The position numbers and the translations under genes were made by a program. This document shows, one piece after another, positions 1 to 8,679 of a stretch of DNA of 13,681 nt (position 1 is the first letter of the stretch; every line of letters begins with the position of its first letter). This DNA comes from Bordetella parapertussis (lineage in GTDB: Bacteria; Pseudomonadota; Gammaproteobacteria; Burkholderiales; Burkholderiaceae_C). The stretch is taken from NCBI GenBank assembly GCA_945900695.1, contig CAMDJU010000042.1, positions 1-13,681 on the forward strand, given 5' to 3'. A model generated the notes under the pieces. That model did not search any database, was not told where the DNA came from, and worked only from the letters and a program-made list of their open reading frames with translations.

Positions 1-871
1 GCACCAACCAATGCATGCCATTGACGTTTTCCAGGCCCCAGTCTGCGGCCAGCCGGGGCGCATCGCTGCCAAAAGTGGCGACTTCGCGCTCAATGGTTTT
101 TTTCTTTTTGACCACCTCGCTGGCCGGTTGCAAAGCCATCACCCGCGCATCGCTGCGGTTGAGCACCAGCAGGCCCGTGCTGCCCACAATGCGCGCTTTG
201 GCCGCGCAGTAGCTAGCCATGTCGCCGTGCCAGTCCAGGTGGTCTTCGCTCAGGTTGAGCACGGTCGAGGCCGTGGGCTCAAAACCCTCCACCCCGTCCA
301 GCTGAAAGCTGGACAGCTCCAGCACCCACACCGCGGGCAAGCCTGGCCCTGCGGCGCGCTCGCGCCAGGTGTCGAGCATGTTGGGGCCGATATTGCCGGC
401 CATGACCACATCTTTGCCAGCGGCTTTGAGCAAGCGGGTGGTCAAGGCCGTGACCGTGGTTTTGCCATTGGTACCGGTGATGGCCAGCACCTGCGGGGCG
501 TAGCCGGTTTGGTCTTGGGCCTCGCGCAAAGCGTGGACAAACAGGCTCAACTCGGTGCCCACCCACAGGCCCGCTTCGATGGCCACGCGCCATACCGACG
601 CCACCTCAGTGGGCGACAAGCCCGGGCTTTTGAACACAGCGCGGATGCCTTGGGTGGTCAACACGGCGGGGTTAAATTCACCCGCGATGAACTGAGCTTG
701 CGGTACATGTGCGCGCAAATCGGCCAAGCCCGGGGGTTCGCTGCGCGTGTCCATCACCCACACCCGCGCCCCAAGCTGGCTGCACCAGCGCGCCATGGCC
801 AAGCCCGACTGGCCCAGACCCAGCACCAGCACGGCTTGGTCTTGCAAGGAGGAGGGGTGCTCGGTGTTCAT
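1..871 (-). CDS. murD: UDP-N-acetylmuramoyl-L-alanine--D-glutamate ligase (MurD), 3' end cut by window edge
   Basis: MurD adds D-glutamate to UDP-MurNAc-L-alanine in the cytoplasm, using ATP, in the second amino-acid step of peptidoglycan precursor synthesis. I translated the minus strand from the ATG at 871. It gives 290 residues and runs off the window without a stop, about two thirds of a usual MurD of roughly 450 residues. Visible motifs are an N-terminal Rossmann-like GLGQSG at about 18-23, the Mur-ligase ATP loop GTNGKTT at 133-139, ELSSFQL at 185-191 and LSEDHLDWH at 207-215. The lysine in YCAAKARI (K225) is the probable carbamylated lysine. The start codon overlaps the mraY stop as ATGA, and no good Shine-Dalgarno precedes it, so translation probably depends on coupling to mraY. 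The missing part would be the C-terminal domain that positions the amino-acid substrate. Confidence 0.96.
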   Translation of the reverse strand, partial: MNTEHPSSLQDQAVLVLGLGQSGLAMARWCSQLGARVWVMDTRSEPPGLADLRAHVPQAQFIAGEFNPAVLTTQGIRAVFKSPGLSPTEVASVWRVAIEAGLWVGTELSLFVHALREAQDQTGYAPQVLAITGTNGKTTVTALTTRLLKAAGKDVVMAGNIGPNMLDTWRERAAGPGLPAVWVLELSSFQLDGVEGFEPTASTVLNLSEDHLDWHGDMASYCAAKARIVGSTGLLVLNRSDARVMALQPASEVVKKKKTIEREVATFGSDAPRLAADWGLENVNGMHWLV

Positions 872-2046
872 CGCAGTTTCAAGGTGGACAAGCCGATCAG
901 GCACAACAGCATGGTGATGATCCAAAAGCGCACCACCACTTGGGTTTCTTTCCAGCCGGATTTTTCAAAATGGTGGTGCAGTGGGGCCATCTTCAGGATG
1001 CGTCGACCCTCTCCGTATTTGCGCTTGGAGTATTTGAAGTAACTGACCTGGGCCATGACCGACAGGGCTTCGACCACAAAAATACCGCCCATGATGGCCA
1101 GCACGATTTCTTGGCGCACGATGACCGCGATGGTGCCCAAGGCCGCGCCCAAAGCCAGTGCGCCCACATCGCCCATGAAGACCTGCGCGGGGTGGGTGTT
1201 GAACCATAAAAACGCCAGGCCCGCGCCGGCCATGGCAGCACAAAAAATCATCAACTCGCCGGACCCAGGGATGTAGGGAAAGAGCAGGTATTTCGAATAC
1301 ACCGAACTGCCCGTGACATAGGCAAACACCCCCAAGGCCGAGCCGACCATCACCACGGGCATGATGGCCAGGCCGTCCAGGCCGTCGGTGAGGTTGACCG
1401 CATTGCTCGAACCCACAATCACCAAGTAAGTCAACAGCACAAAACCAAACACGCCCAAGGGGTAGCTGACTTCTTTGAAAAAGGGCAACAACAAATCGGC
1501 CTTGGGCGGCAGATCCACATCAAAGCCCGAGCGCACCCACTGGTAGAACAACTCCAACACCCGCAGATTGCTGACCTCCGAGATGCTGAACACCAGGTAC
1601 AGCGCTGCCAGCAAACCAATCAAAGATTGCCACAGGTATTTCTCGCGCGAGGGCATGCCCTCGGGGTCTTTGCGCACCACCTTGCGCCAATCGTCCGCCC
1701 AACCAATCGCGCCAAAGCCCAGGGTGACCAACAACACGATCCACACAAAACGGTTGGACAGGTCAAACCACAGCAAGGTGGAGACGGAGATGCAAATCAG
1801 GATCAGCACCCCGCCCATGGTGGGGGTGCCCGACTTGCTCAGGTGAGCCTCCACACCGTAGCCACGGATGGGTTGGCCAATTTTGAGTTCGGCGAGTTTG
1901 CGAATCACCCAAGGACCCGCGATCAAGCCCATCAGCAACGCGGTGAGTGCTGCCATGACGGCGCGGAATGTGATGTACTGGAACACCCGGAAAAAGCCAA
2001 ATTCGGGTGACAAAGTTTGCAGCCACTGGGCCAAACTCAAGAGCAT
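868..2046 (-). CDS. mraY: Phospho-N-acetylmuramoyl-pentapeptide-transferase (MraY)
   Basis: This integral membrane enzyme transfers phospho-MurNAc-pentapeptide from UDP to undecaprenyl phosphate, forming lipid I, the first membrane step of peptidoglycan synthesis. The protein has 392 residues, slightly longer than E. coli MraY (360), with many hydrophobic segments consistent with the usual ten membrane spans. Family motifs are KSGTPTMGG at 71-79, the paired aspartates of WADDW (D118, D119), [10 protein letters not shown] at 218-227, GDVGALALG at 292-300 and the histidine cluster PLHHHFE at 355-361. These cover the Mg2+-binding and catalytic aspartates known for the family. The ATG lies inside the last codons of murF (10-nt overlap). 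It is preceded by a perfect AGGAGG, the strongest ribosome site in the operon. The stop overlaps the murD start. Confidence 0.98.
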   Translation of the reverse strand: MLLSLAQWLQTLSPEFGFFRVFQYITFRAVMAALTALLMGLIAGPWVIRKLAELKIGQPIRGYGVEAHLSKSGTPTMGGVLILICISVSTLLWFDLSNRFVWIVLLVTLGFGAIGWADDWRKVVRKDPEGMPSREKYLWQSLIGLLAALYLVFSISEVSNLRVLELFYQWVRSGFDVDLPPKADLLLPFFKEVSYPLGVFGFVLLTYLVIVGSSNAVNLTDGLDGLAIMPVVMVGSALGVFAYVTGSSVYSKYLLFPYIPGSGELMIFCAAMAGAGLAFLWFNTHPAQVFMGDVGALALGAALGTIAVIVRQEIVLAIMGGIFVVEALSVMAQVSYFKYSKRKYGEGRRILKMAPLHHHFEKSGWKETQVVVRFWIITMLLCLIGLSTLKLR

Positions 2047-3440
2047 GTGGCCTCCTGGGCTGGGCTGTGCTCAAGCATGGCCTGGACCACTCGCTCCATG
2101 CGCATGAAGCGCGATCCTTTGACCAGTACGCTGCCACCCTGCGCGGCCAGCGCCAGCACCGCTGCTTGCAGCGCGGCCATGTCGTCAAAGTGGGTGGCTG
2201 CGGCATGCGCGCTGGCGCTGGCTTGGGCCAAATCGCCCAGGGTGAACAAGCGTTCAATGCCCCGGGCTTGTGCATGCTGGCCCACCTCGGTATGAAACGC
2301 CGCGCCATTCACACCCACCTCGCCCATGTCACCCAGCACCAACAAACGTGGCGCGGGCAAGTCGGCCAGCACATCGATGGCCGCCAACACCGAGTCGGGG
2401 TTGGCGTTGTAGCTGTCGTCGATCAGGGTGCAGGCGTGTCCCTGCCATTGCAAGGCATGGGTGTGCGACCGCCCAGCCACCGGTCTGAACGCACGCAAAC
2501 CTTGGGCCACGGCGGCCATGGGAGCCCCAGCGGCCAAGGTGCTGGCAGCCGCGGCCATGGCATTGCGCAGGTTGTGGCGCCCGGCGATGTGCAACTCAGT
2601 GCTCAACAGGCCCTGTGGCGTGTGCAATTGGATTTGCCAATGATCGGCCTGCCAGCGGCTGTGCTGTGGCCACACATCGGCGCTGTCATCCCAACCAAAG
2701 CACCAACTGCGGCGTGCACCGGCCAAGCGCCGCCACACGGGGGTGTGCGGGTCATCGGCTGGAAACACCGCCACGCCTTCCGGACCCAGGGCTGACAACA
2801 CCCCGCCGTTTTCATCGGCCACCGCGGCCACGCTGTGCATGAACTCTTGGTGCTCGCGCTGGGCGTTGTTGACCAGGGCCACCGTGGGCTGGGCGATGGC
2901 GGCCAATTGGGCGATCTCACCCGGGTGGTTCATGCCCATCTCGACCACCGCACAGAGGTGCGAGGGGCGCAGGCGCAGCAAGGTCAGGGGCAGGCCAATA
3001 TCGTTGTTGAAGTTGCCTTGGGTGGCCAGGGCCTGGTCTGGCCCCGGGTGCCAAGCGCACAAGATGCTGGCGATCATTTGTGTCACCGTGGTCTTGCCAT
3101 TGCTGCCGGTCACCGCCAGCAGGGGCAACGCAAACTGTTGGCGCCAGCCCGCAGCCAACTCGCCCAAAGCGCGCAAGCTGTGGGGCACTTCCAAGCCCAC
3201 CAGGCCTGCGGCGGCCAAGCCTTGCTCGGCCACGGCGGCACGGGCACCGGCAGCCTGGGCCTGGGGCAAAAAGTCATGGGCGTCAAAACGCTCACCGCGC
3301 AAAGCCACAAACAAGTCGCCGGGCTGCAAGCTGCGGGTATCGGTGTGAACCCGCGCGCACAGTGCATCGGGCGCACCCACCAGGCGCGCACCAGTTATCC
3401 ATTTCTGGGCCTGGGCCAAGCTCAGTTGCATGGCGCTCAT
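2037..3440 (-). CDS. murF: UDP-N-acetylmuramoyl-tripeptide--D-alanyl-D-alanine ligase (MurF)
   Basis: MurF attaches D-Ala-D-Ala to the UDP-MurNAc-tripeptide, completing the soluble pentapeptide precursor that MraY uses. The 467-residue reading has the N-terminal MurF substrate-binding part ([13 protein letters not shown] at about 32-44), the ATP loop GSNGKTT at 112-118, [12 protein letters not shown] at about 165-176, [11 protein letters not shown] near 191-201, and the MurF hallmark [10 protein letters not shown] at 341-350. It ends with [12 protein letters not shown] (441-452), typical of the C-terminal domain. I chose the ATG at 3440 because it forms an ATGA overlap with the murE stop. A TTG at 3464 and a GTG at 3446 are in frame upstream, and an ATG at 3431 is in frame downstream, so the exact start is uncertain by a few residues. 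The stop lies 10 nt inside mraY. Confidence 0.97.
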   Translation of the reverse strand: MSAMQLSLAQAQKWITGARLVGAPDALCARVHTDTRSLQPGDLFVALRGERFDAHDFLPQAQAAGARAAVAEQGLAAAGLVGLEVPHSLRALGELAAGWRQQFALPLLAVTGSNGKTTVTQMIASILCAWHPGPDQALATQGNFNNDIGLPLTLLRLRPSHLCAVVEMGMNHPGEIAQLAAIAQPTVALVNNAQREHQEFMHSVAAVADENGGVLSALGPEGVAVFPADDPHTPVWRRLAGARRSWCFGWDDSADVWPQHSRWQADHWQIQLHTPQGLLSTELHIAGRHNLRNAMAAAASTLAAGAPMAAVAQGLRAFRPVAGRSHTHALQWQGHACTLIDDSYNANPDSVLAAIDVLADLPAPRLLVLGDMGEVGVNGAAFHTEVGQHAQARGIERLFTLGDLAQASASAHAAATHFDDMAALQAAVLALAAQGGSVLVKGSRFMRMERVVQAMLEHSPAQEATCS

Positions 3441-4975
3441 GCCCACACCCCCGCGTCCAAACAAGCCTGGGCCTGCTGCGCATCGGAGAACGGCAGGCGC
3501 TGGCCATTGATTTCTTGGCTGGTTTCATGGCCTTTGCCCGCGATCAACACCACATCGCGGGCATCGGCCTGGTTCAAGACGTCGGTGATGGCTTGGCGGC
3601 GATCGGCTTGCACTTGCACGCTGTCGGGCTGGTGCAGGCCTGTGCGCATCTGGGCCAAGATGGCCAAGGGGTCTTCGCTGCGCGGGTTGTCGCTGGTGAG
3701 CACCACGCACTGGGCCTGCATCTCAGCCACCCGCGCCATGAGCGGGCGTTTGCCCACATCGCGCTCACCGCCACAGCCCACCACACACCACAGTTTGCCT
3801 TGGCGTTGCTGAACCACGTCGTGCAAGGCTTGCAAGGCTTTTTCCAGGGCGTCGGGGGTGTGGGCATAGTCCACCACCACCAAAGGCTGGCCCATGCCAC
3901 CCAAGCAGTTCATGCGCCCCGGCACACTGGGCAGGTGAGCACAGGCTTGCACCGCATCAGCCAGGCTGTGGCCCAAGGCGCGCAAGGCAGCGATCACTGC
4001 CAGCACATTGCTGACGTTGAAGGCGCCCACCATGCGGGTTTGCAAAGTCAGCGCCTGTTCACCTTCGCACACCTCGAAGGCCAAACCCGCGCCAGCTTGG
4101 CTCGAAGCGTGCCAGCGGATGTGGCGCGCTTGCAAGCGCGCAGGCCCCTGGCATGAAAAGGTCCACACCTGGGCTGGGCGCTGTCGCGCCAGCAAGGTCT
4201 GGGCCAAACTGCGGCCTTGGGCGTCATCGAGGTTGACCACTGCAGCGGGCAAATCGGGCCAATCAAACAAGGCCGCCTTGGCCTGCCAATAGTCGTCCAT
4301 GCTGGCGTGGTAGTCCAGGTGGTCTTGGCTGAAGTTGGTGAACACCGCCAAGCGCAAGGCGGTGCCATCCAAGCGGTGCTCCCGCAGACCAATCGATGAG
4401 GCTTCAACCGCGCAAGCCGACAAACCTTGGTCGACAAACTCGCGCAAGCCCGCCTGCAGCACCACGGCATCGGGGGTGGTCAAGCCACCGCCTTGCGACC
4501 ACTTCGCGGCGTGTGCCACGTTGCCCATGCCCAAGGTGCCCACGACGGCACAACCACGCCCCAAGGCCTGCAAGGCGTGGGCCAACCACCAAGCCGTGGA
4601 GGTTTTGCCATTCGTGCCGGTGATGGCCAACACGTCCAAAGCTTTGCTGGGGTGACCGTGGTAGGCCGCAGCAATGGCACCGCTGTCGCGGCGCAAACCC
4701 GCATAAGTGCCCACACTTTCATCAGCCTGTGGCAAAGCATTCATAGGGTCAGCGCTGGCCATGCCATCCCAAGACCCGCCGTCACGCTCGACCAAACAAG
4801 CGCGCGCCCCCCGCGCCATGACCTCTGCCACATGGGAGCGGCCATCGCTGCGGCCACCCGGCCAAGCCAGAAAGCCATCACCCGCACGCACGTGCCGACT
4901 GTCGCTGTGCAGTTGGGCACAGCCACGCAGGCGCAACCATTGCGCGGCTTGTTGGGGGTTGTGCAAAGCCGGCAT
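3437..4975 (-). CDS. murE: UDP-N-acetylmuramoyl-L-alanyl-D-glutamate--2,6-diaminopimelate ligase (MurE)
   Basis: MurE adds the third stem-peptide residue to UDP-MurNAc-L-Ala-D-Glu. The protein has 512 residues from the ATG at 4975. It shows the ATP loop GTNGKTS at 120-126, VEASSIGLREHRLDG at about 190-204, the Mur-ligase stretch FSQDHLDYH at 215-223, the probable carbamylated lysine K233 in YWQAKAALF, VVDYAHTPDALEKAL at about 367-381 and DNPRSEDP at 429-436. DNPR is the known discriminator for meso-diaminopimelate, as opposed to L-lysine, so this cell should have DAP-type peptidoglycan. The ATG shares one base with the ftsI stop (TGATG). A TTG three bases further upstream is possible but less likely. 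The stop overlaps the murF start by 4 nt. Confidence 0.97.
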   Translation of the reverse strand: MPALHNPQQAAQWLRLRGCAQLHSDSRHVRAGDGFLAWPGGRSDGRSHVAEVMARGARACLVERDGGSWDGMASADPMNALPQADESVGTYAGLRRDSGAIAAAYHGHPSKALDVLAITGTNGKTSTAWWLAHALQALGRGCAVVGTLGMGNVAHAAKWSQGGGLTTPDAVVLQAGLREFVDQGLSACAVEASSIGLREHRLDGTALRLAVFTNFSQDHLDYHASMDDYWQAKAALFDWPDLPAAVVNLDDAQGRSLAQTLLARQRPAQVWTFSCQGPARLQARHIRWHASSQAGAGLAFEVCEGEQALTLQTRMVGAFNVSNVLAVIAALRALGHSLADAVQACAHLPSVPGRMNCLGGMGQPLVVVDYAHTPDALEKALQALHDVVQQRQGKLWCVVGCGGERDVGKRPLMARVAEMQAQCVVLTSDNPRSEDPLAILAQMRTGLHQPDSVQVQADRRQAITDVLNQADARDVVLIAGKGHETSQEINGQRLPFSDAQQAQACLDAGVWA

Positions 4976-6711
4976 CAAAAAGACTCCGGCTCGGCTTTGG
5001 CCATGACCTGGGGGCGCACCGCCACATCGGGTTGGATGCCCATCATGCGCAGGGTTTGTTGCACGGTTTGGCTGAACACCGGCGCGGCCACTTCGCCCCC
5101 GTAATAGGCCCCGTTGGTGGGCTCATCGATCATCACGGCCACCACAATGCGCGGATTTTCAATGGGGGCCAGACCGACAAAAAAGCCACGGTATTTTTTG
5201 CTGGCGTAGCCCTTGCCCTCTTGCTTGTGCGCGGTGCCGGTTTTGCCACCCACCGAGTAGCCCATGGTTTGGGCTTTGGGTGCGGTGCCGCCCGGGCCCG
5301 CAGCCATGTTCAGCATGTGGCGCACGGCCACCGCGTGGCGCGCCTCCATGACGCGCACCCCTTGTACCGGATCGGTGCGCTTGAGCAAGCTCACCGGCAT
5401 GCGCTCGCCATCGCGGGCAAACACCGTGTAAGCCTGGGCCAGTTGAAACAAGCTGGACGACAAACCGTAGCCGTAGCTCATGGTGGCTTGCTCAATCGGG
5501 CGCCAGGTTTTGTAAGCGCGCAAGCGGCCCGACACAACGCCGGGGAAGGGCAGATCGGGCTTGATGCCAAAGCCAAGCTGGGAGTACATCTCCCACATCT
5601 CACGCGGGGGCATTTGCATGGCAATTTTCACCGTGCCCACGTTGCTTGATTTTTGAATCACTTCATTGACGCTGAGCATGCCGTGGGGGTGGGCGTCGGA
5701 GATGGTGGCGCCCGCCATGGTGATGCGACCTGGCGCAGTTTGGATCATGGTCTCGGGCTTGACCAAGCCTTTCTCCAAGGCCAGACTGATGGCAAATGGC
5801 TTCATGGTGGAGCCGGGCTCAAAGGTATCTGTCAGCGCGCGGTTGCGCAGTTGTGCCCCGCTGAGATTGACCCGCCGCTCGGGTGAGTAGCTGGGGTAAT
5901 TGGCCAAAGCCAGCACCTCGCCCGATTGCGCGTCCAACACCACCACGCTGCCCGCTTGCGCCTTGTGCTGCAACACCGCTTCGCGCAGCTTTTGGTAGGC
6001 GAAAAATTGCACTTTGCTGTCAATGCTCAGCTGCAAATCGCGGCCGTCCAGAGGCGGCACTTCCTCGCCAATGTGCTCCACCACCTGTCCGAGCCGGTTT
6101 TTGATCACCCGGCGCGAACCCGACTTGCCGCCGAGTTGTTTTTCAAACGCCAGCTCCACGCCCTCTTGGCCGTTGTTTTCCACATTGGTAAAGCCCACCA
6201 CATGGGCCAAGGCCTCGCCCTCTGGGTATTTGCGCTTGTATTCCATGCGCGCATACACCCCTTTGATTTTGAGGGCGTTTATTTCGCGCCACACCGCCTC
6301 GTCCACTTGTCGGCGCAGCCAGACAAAGTTTTTATCCTCGTCTTCCAACTTGTGCTCAAGCTCTTGGGCGGTCATGTTGAGCAAGCGGGCCAAGCTCTTG
6401 AGTTTGGCCGGTGTGCGGTCCATGTCTTCGGGGTTGGCCCATACGCTGGGGGTGGGCACGCTGGAGGCCAAGATCAATCCGTTGCGATCCAAAATGCGGC
6501 CGCGGTTGGCCGGCAACTCGAGCACCCGGATGAAGCGCAAGGCGCCTTGCTTTTTGAAAAATGCGTTGTCAACGACTTGCACGTAGGCAGCGCGCCCCAC
6601 CAAGCCCAAAAAGCCCACGGCGATGCAGGCCACGATGAATTGGCTGCGCCACACCGGGGTTTTGCTTGCGAGCAAGGGGCTGGAGGTGTATTGAACGCTG
6701 CGCGTGCTCAT
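4975..6711 (-). CDS. ftsI: Septal peptidoglycan D,D-transpeptidase FtsI (PBP3)
   Basis: This class B penicillin-binding protein cross-links septal peptidoglycan and works with FtsW, FtsL and FtsB in the divisome. The 578 residues comprise a short cytoplasmic N-terminus, one membrane anchor at about 23-42, the pedestal (dimerisation) domain starting with the NRGRILDRNG motif at about 69-78, and a periplasmic transpeptidase domain. All three active-site motifs are present: STMK at 301-304 (nucleophile S301), SSN at 355-357 and KTG at 490-492. The length matches E. coli FtsI (588). The ATG overlaps the ftsL stop as ATGA, with an AAGG about 10 nt upstream. The stop shares a base with the murE start. 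There is no lipobox or cleavable signal, so the protein should stay membrane-anchored. Confidence 0.98.
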   Translation of the reverse strand: MSTRSVQYTSSPLLASKTPVWRSQFIVACIAVGFLGLVGRAAYVQVVDNAFFKKQGALRFIRVLELPANRGRILDRNGLILASSVPTPSVWANPEDMDRTPAKLKSLARLLNMTAQELEHKLEDEDKNFVWLRRQVDEAVWREINALKIKGVYARMEYKRKYPEGEALAHVVGFTNVENNGQEGVELAFEKQLGGKSGSRRVIKNRLGQVVEHIGEEVPPLDGRDLQLSIDSKVQFFAYQKLREAVLQHKAQAGSVVVLDAQSGEVLALANYPSYSPERRVNLSGAQLRNRALTDTFEPGSTMKPFAISLALEKGLVKPETMIQTAPGRITMAGATISDAHPHGMLSVNEVIQKSSNVGTVKIAMQMPPREMWEMYSQLGFGIKPDLPFPGVVSGRLRAYKTWRPIEQATMSYGYGLSSSLFQLAQAYTVFARDGERMPVSLLKRTDPVQGVRVMEARHAVAVRHMLNMAAGPGGTAPKAQTMGYSVGGKTGTAHKQEGKGYASKKYRGFFVGLAPIENPRIVVAVMIDEPTNGAYYGGEVAAPVFSQTVQQTLRMMGIQPDVAVRPQVMAKAEPESF

Positions 6712-7025
6712 GGCTGAGTGCCTTGCTTGTCGTTTGCAGGCGCATTGGCGCTGGCCGATGTGTCGCCCATGCGGGCATACTGGGTGATGGCCGGCGTGAC
6801 CGTGCGCATTTGCAGTTGTTCACGGGCGAGTTTTTCCACGCGCAAGGGTGTGCCCAGGGATCGGCGCTCCAAATCCAGGCGATCGTTTTCGGTTTGCAAC
6901 TCTTGGGCCCGGTCCTTGGCGCGGTCGAGCTCGGTGGTCAAACGGCGCGATTCGTACTGCACGCGCACCAGGTACAAAGCGCTGGCCAGCACCGCGAGCA
7001 ACAACATCAGGTTGACCCGGGTCAT
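6708..7025 (-). CDS. ftsL: Cell division protein FtsL
   Basis: FtsL is a small bitopic membrane protein that forms the FtsQLB complex and helps activate FtsWI at the septum. The 105-residue reading starts at the ATG that overlaps the rsmH stop (ATGA). A longer in-frame extension to 7136 exists, but it would lie wholly inside rsmH. A hydrophobic segment at about 5-20 is followed by a heptad-like charged coiled coil at about 22-70 and a disordered tail rich in Ser, Ala, Asn and Gln. The cytoplasmic part is only about four residues, much shorter than the roughly 35 of E. coli FtsL. This short form is, to my knowledge, common in betaproteobacteria. Identity rests on topology and on its place between rsmH and ftsI, because FtsL sequences diverge strongly. 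Confidence 0.92.
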   Translation of the reverse strand: MTRVNLMLLLAVLASALYLVRVQYESRRLTTELDRAKDRAQELQTENDRLDLERRSLGTPLRVEKLAREQLQMRTVTPAITQYARMGDTSASANAPANDKQGTQP

Positions 7026-7954
7026 GGTGCGGCCACCGCAGTGCGTTCGGCCACACGCATGATGGCGCTGCGCGAGCGCGGATTGGCGGACACCTCGGCA
7101 GCACTCGGGCGCACCCTCCCCAAAGCCTTCAAGCACAAGGCGGGCGCCGGGGCAAAGGGCAAACGGCGGTCGAACACCTCACGGCTGTGGCGCGCGATGA
7201 ACTGCTTGACGATGCGGTCTTCCAGTGAGTGGAAACTGATCACGACCAAACGTCCCCCGGGTTGCAATGCATGGATGCTGGCCTCTAGCGCTTGTTGCAG
7301 TTCTTCAAGCTCGGCATTGATGTGAATCCGAAAAGCTTGAAATGTGCGCGTTGCAGGGTCCTGGCCCGGCTCGCGGGTTTTGACCGCGCCAGCCACGAGT
7401 TGGGCCAACTCAGCGGTGCTTGCAGGCGCGCCCCGCTCCTCTCGGCGAGCCACAATCGCCTTTGCAATCTGAACAGCAAACCGTTCTTCGCCATGGTCAC
7501 GAATCACCTCCGCGATTTCTTCTGATGAAGCCGTGACCAACCACTCGTGCACACTGCGCCCGCGGGTCGGGTCCATGCGCATGTCGAGGGGTCCATCGTG
7601 GCGAAAGGAAAATCCGCGCTCGGCTTGGTCGATTTGGGGCGAACTCACCCCGATGTCGAGCAACACCCCGCTCAAACTGGCGGCGGGCCAATCGCGCAAG
7701 CTGGAAAACGGCACATGCCGAATGGAGAACCGCAGGTCTTGCAACAAGTCCTGCGCCGACTGCACCGCTTGCGGGTCTTGGTCGAATGCACACAAGCGAG
7801 CGTTGGGCCCCAAGCGCGCCAAAATCGCCCGCGAATGCCCGCCCCGACCAAAGGTGGCGTCGATGTAGGACCCTTGCGGGTCGTGCACCAGGGCATCGAC
7901 CGCTTCTTGCAACAAAACCGTGGTGTGGGTACATGTCAAGGACACCGTGGGCAT
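7022..7954 (-). CDS. rsmH: 16S rRNA (cytosine(1402)-N(4))-methyltransferase RsmH (MraW)
   Basis: RsmH methylates N4 of C1402 in the decoding centre of 16S rRNA, using S-adenosylmethionine. The 310-residue protein has the family N-terminus ([13 protein letters not shown] at about 10-22), the SAM-binding motif [12 protein letters not shown] at 30-41, an acidic motif in FDQDP near 57-61, [12 protein letters not shown] at about 98-109, the family signature [16 protein letters not shown] at about 113-128, [11 protein letters not shown] at 242-252, and the C-terminal [13 protein letters not shown] at 291-303. The ATG directly follows the mraZ stop with no spacer, and the stop overlaps the ftsL start by 4 nt. 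An AAGGA lies about 13 nt upstream inside mraZ. Nothing is missing against the family's usual length of about 310. Confidence 0.98.
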   Translation of the reverse strand: MPTVSLTCTHTTVLLQEAVDALVHDPQGSYIDATFGRGGHSRAILARLGPNARLCAFDQDPQAVQSAQDLLQDLRFSIRHVPFSSLRDWPAASLSGVLLDIGVSSPQIDQAERGFSFRHDGPLDMRMDPTRGRSVHEWLVTASSEEIAEVIRDHGEERFAVQIAKAIVARREERGAPASTAELAQLVAGAVKTREPGQDPATRTFQAFRIHINAELEELQQALEASIHALQPGGRLVVISFHSLEDRIVKQFIARHSREVFDRRLPFAPAPALCLKALGRVRPSAAEVSANPRSRSAIMRVAERTAVAAP

Positions 7955-8383
7955 TCAGAAAGAAAAGTCCTTGAACACATCGGGCATTTCACCTTGCAAG
8001 GCTTGCGCTTGCTGGGTTTCATAGGTGGCTTTGTCCCACAGTTCAAAGTGGTTTCCCATGCCCAGCAACAAGGTGTCGCGCTGAATGCCTGCGGCCTCGC
8101 GCAACTCGGGCGAGACCAGCACGCGACCGGTGCCGTCCATCTCCACATCCATCGCGTTTCCCAGGAAGTGGCGCTTCCACCATTGCGCGCTCATGGGCAA
8201 GGCCGCCAAACGTTCGCGAAAGCGCTCCCACTCGGGGCGCGGGAACATCATCAGGCAGCCATGGGGGTGGCGCGTCAAGGTGAGTTGACCTTGCGCCATG
8301 GCGGCCAACACCTCGCGGTGGCGCGTGGGCACCGACAAGCGGCCTTTGGCATCCAGACTCAGCGATGAAGCACCTTGAAACAC
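7955..8383 (-). CDS. mraZ: Transcriptional regulator MraZ
   Basis: MraZ is a small DNA-binding protein, usually an autorepressor of the dcw cluster, that binds repeated motifs in its own promoter as a ring-shaped oligomer. The 142-residue protein has the two SpoVT/AbrB-like half domains, marked by DAKGRLSVP at 11-19 and DGTGRVLVS at 83-91. Both carry the DxxGR signature of the family. The start is a GTG with an AAGGA 9 nt upstream. This choice gives the expected MFQGxSxLSLDxKGR N-terminus, and no in-frame ATG lies nearby upstream. It is the first gene of the operon, preceded by a promoter and a set of 10-bp repeats, and it abuts rsmH without a gap. Confidence 0.97.
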   Translation of the reverse strand: MFQGASSLSLDAKGRLSVPTRHREVLAAMAQGQLTLTRHPHGCLMMFPRPEWERFRERLAALPMSAQWWKRHFLGNAMDVEMDGTGRVLVSPELREAAGIQRDTLLLGMGNHFELWDKATYETQQAQALQGEMPDVFKDFSF

Positions 8384-8392
8384 AGCAAGACA

Positions 8393-8397
8393 TCCTT
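8393..8397 (-). promoter_or_regulatory. Ribosome binding site of mraZ (decides the GTG start)
   Basis: AAGGA lies 9 nt before the GTG at 8383. No other start codon in the mraZ frame is served by it, which supports the GTG start. Confidence 0.7.
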
Positions 8398-8430
8398 GAA
8401 AACAGGCAAAAATGGGAATGCAAATGCATT

Positions 8431-8460
8431 TTTCACCACTTTATTGCACTTATTTGCACT
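8431..8460 (-). promoter_or_regulatory. Probable MraZ operator: three 10-bp direct repeats
   Basis: Read on the minus strand, three consecutive decamers begin with the same core in exact 10-bp phase: AGTGCAAATA, AGTGCAATAA and AGTGGTGAAA. A degenerate fourth block, AATGCATTTG, follows at 8421-8430. Characterised MraZ operators are short GTG- or TGGG-containing direct repeats with 10-bp periodicity just upstream of mraZ. The first repeat overlaps the predicted -10 box, and the rest would lie around the transcription start, which suits repression by steric block. The assignment to MraZ is inferred from position and periodicity. Confidence 0.75.
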
Positions 8461-8486
8461 GTAGCAGGATTCAGCCGAATCTCCAA
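8458..8486 (-). promoter_or_regulatory. Putative sigma70 promoter of the mraZ-dcw operon
   Basis: On the minus strand, TTGGAG (8481-8486) and TACAGT (8458-8463) are separated by exactly 17 bp. They match the sigma70 consensus at 3 of 6 and 4 of 6 positions. Transcription would begin near 8451, leaving a leader of roughly 70 nt before the GTG of mraZ. The overlap with the repeat operator supports the placement. Other weaker hexamer pairs exist in this AT-rich stretch. Confidence 0.5.
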
Positions 8487-8509
8487 CACATTTGTCTTTT
8501 TTTCAATGA

Positions 8510-8522
8510 AATCAATGACTTA
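8510..8522 (+). promoter_or_regulatory. Putative IHF binding site upstream of the mraZ promoter
   Basis: AATCAATGACTTA matches the IHF consensus WATCAANNNNTTR at every defined position. It lies in AT-rich DNA with a T-tract (8497-8503) just before it, as is common for IHF sites. Its centre is about 65 bp upstream of the predicted transcription start, a spacing at which IHF often bends DNA toward RNA polymerase. Chance matches to this consensus occur every few tens of kilobases and more often in AT-rich DNA, so this is only suggestive. Confidence 0.35.
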
Positions 8523-8618
8523 GAGCGTATTTTGCAGCGATCTTGAAAGCAAAAAAGTTGTTATAAATTAAGAACTTAGCGATAACTCCAAATGTTAATT
8601 ATGAGGATTTTTTGGCGC

Positions 8619-8642
8619 AAAAAAACAGGCCCTAAGGCCTGT
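8619..8642 (-). terminator. Rho-independent terminator of dksA
   Basis: On the minus strand a perfect 7-bp stem ACAGGCC/GGCCTGT with a 4-nt loop is followed directly by a run of seven T. It begins 37 bp after the dksA stop. It is a textbook intrinsic terminator and separates the dksA transcript from the dcw operon promoter. Confidence 0.88.
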
Positions 8643-8679
8643 GGTGGTGTAAGCGCCGCAGAGGCCGCAGTCGCCGGGC

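Larger units (their letters stand above)
8384..8618. other. AT-rich non-coding region between dksA terminator and mraZ
   Basis: This stretch is markedly richer in A and T than the flanking genes and carries no convincing coding frame or tRNA-like fold. The part next to mraZ holds the ribosome site, operator, promoter and IHF-like site listed separately. In the far part (about 8523-8618) I see A- and T-tracts and weak -10-like hexamers such as TATAAC on the minus strand, but no clear paired promoter. Confidence 0.7.

Noticed and set aside
11..1042. Plus-strand frame of 343 codons opposite murD and mraY
   Set aside because: Antisense to two well-supported genes with clear motifs; no coding signature of its own.
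2835..4156. Two long plus-strand frames opposite murE and murF
   Set aside because: Shadows of MurE and MurF; no domains and no ribosome sites.
8421..8431. AAATGCATTT palindrome near mraZ as a separate operator
   Set aside because: It coincides with the degenerate fourth block of the AGTG repeat array and has no independent support.
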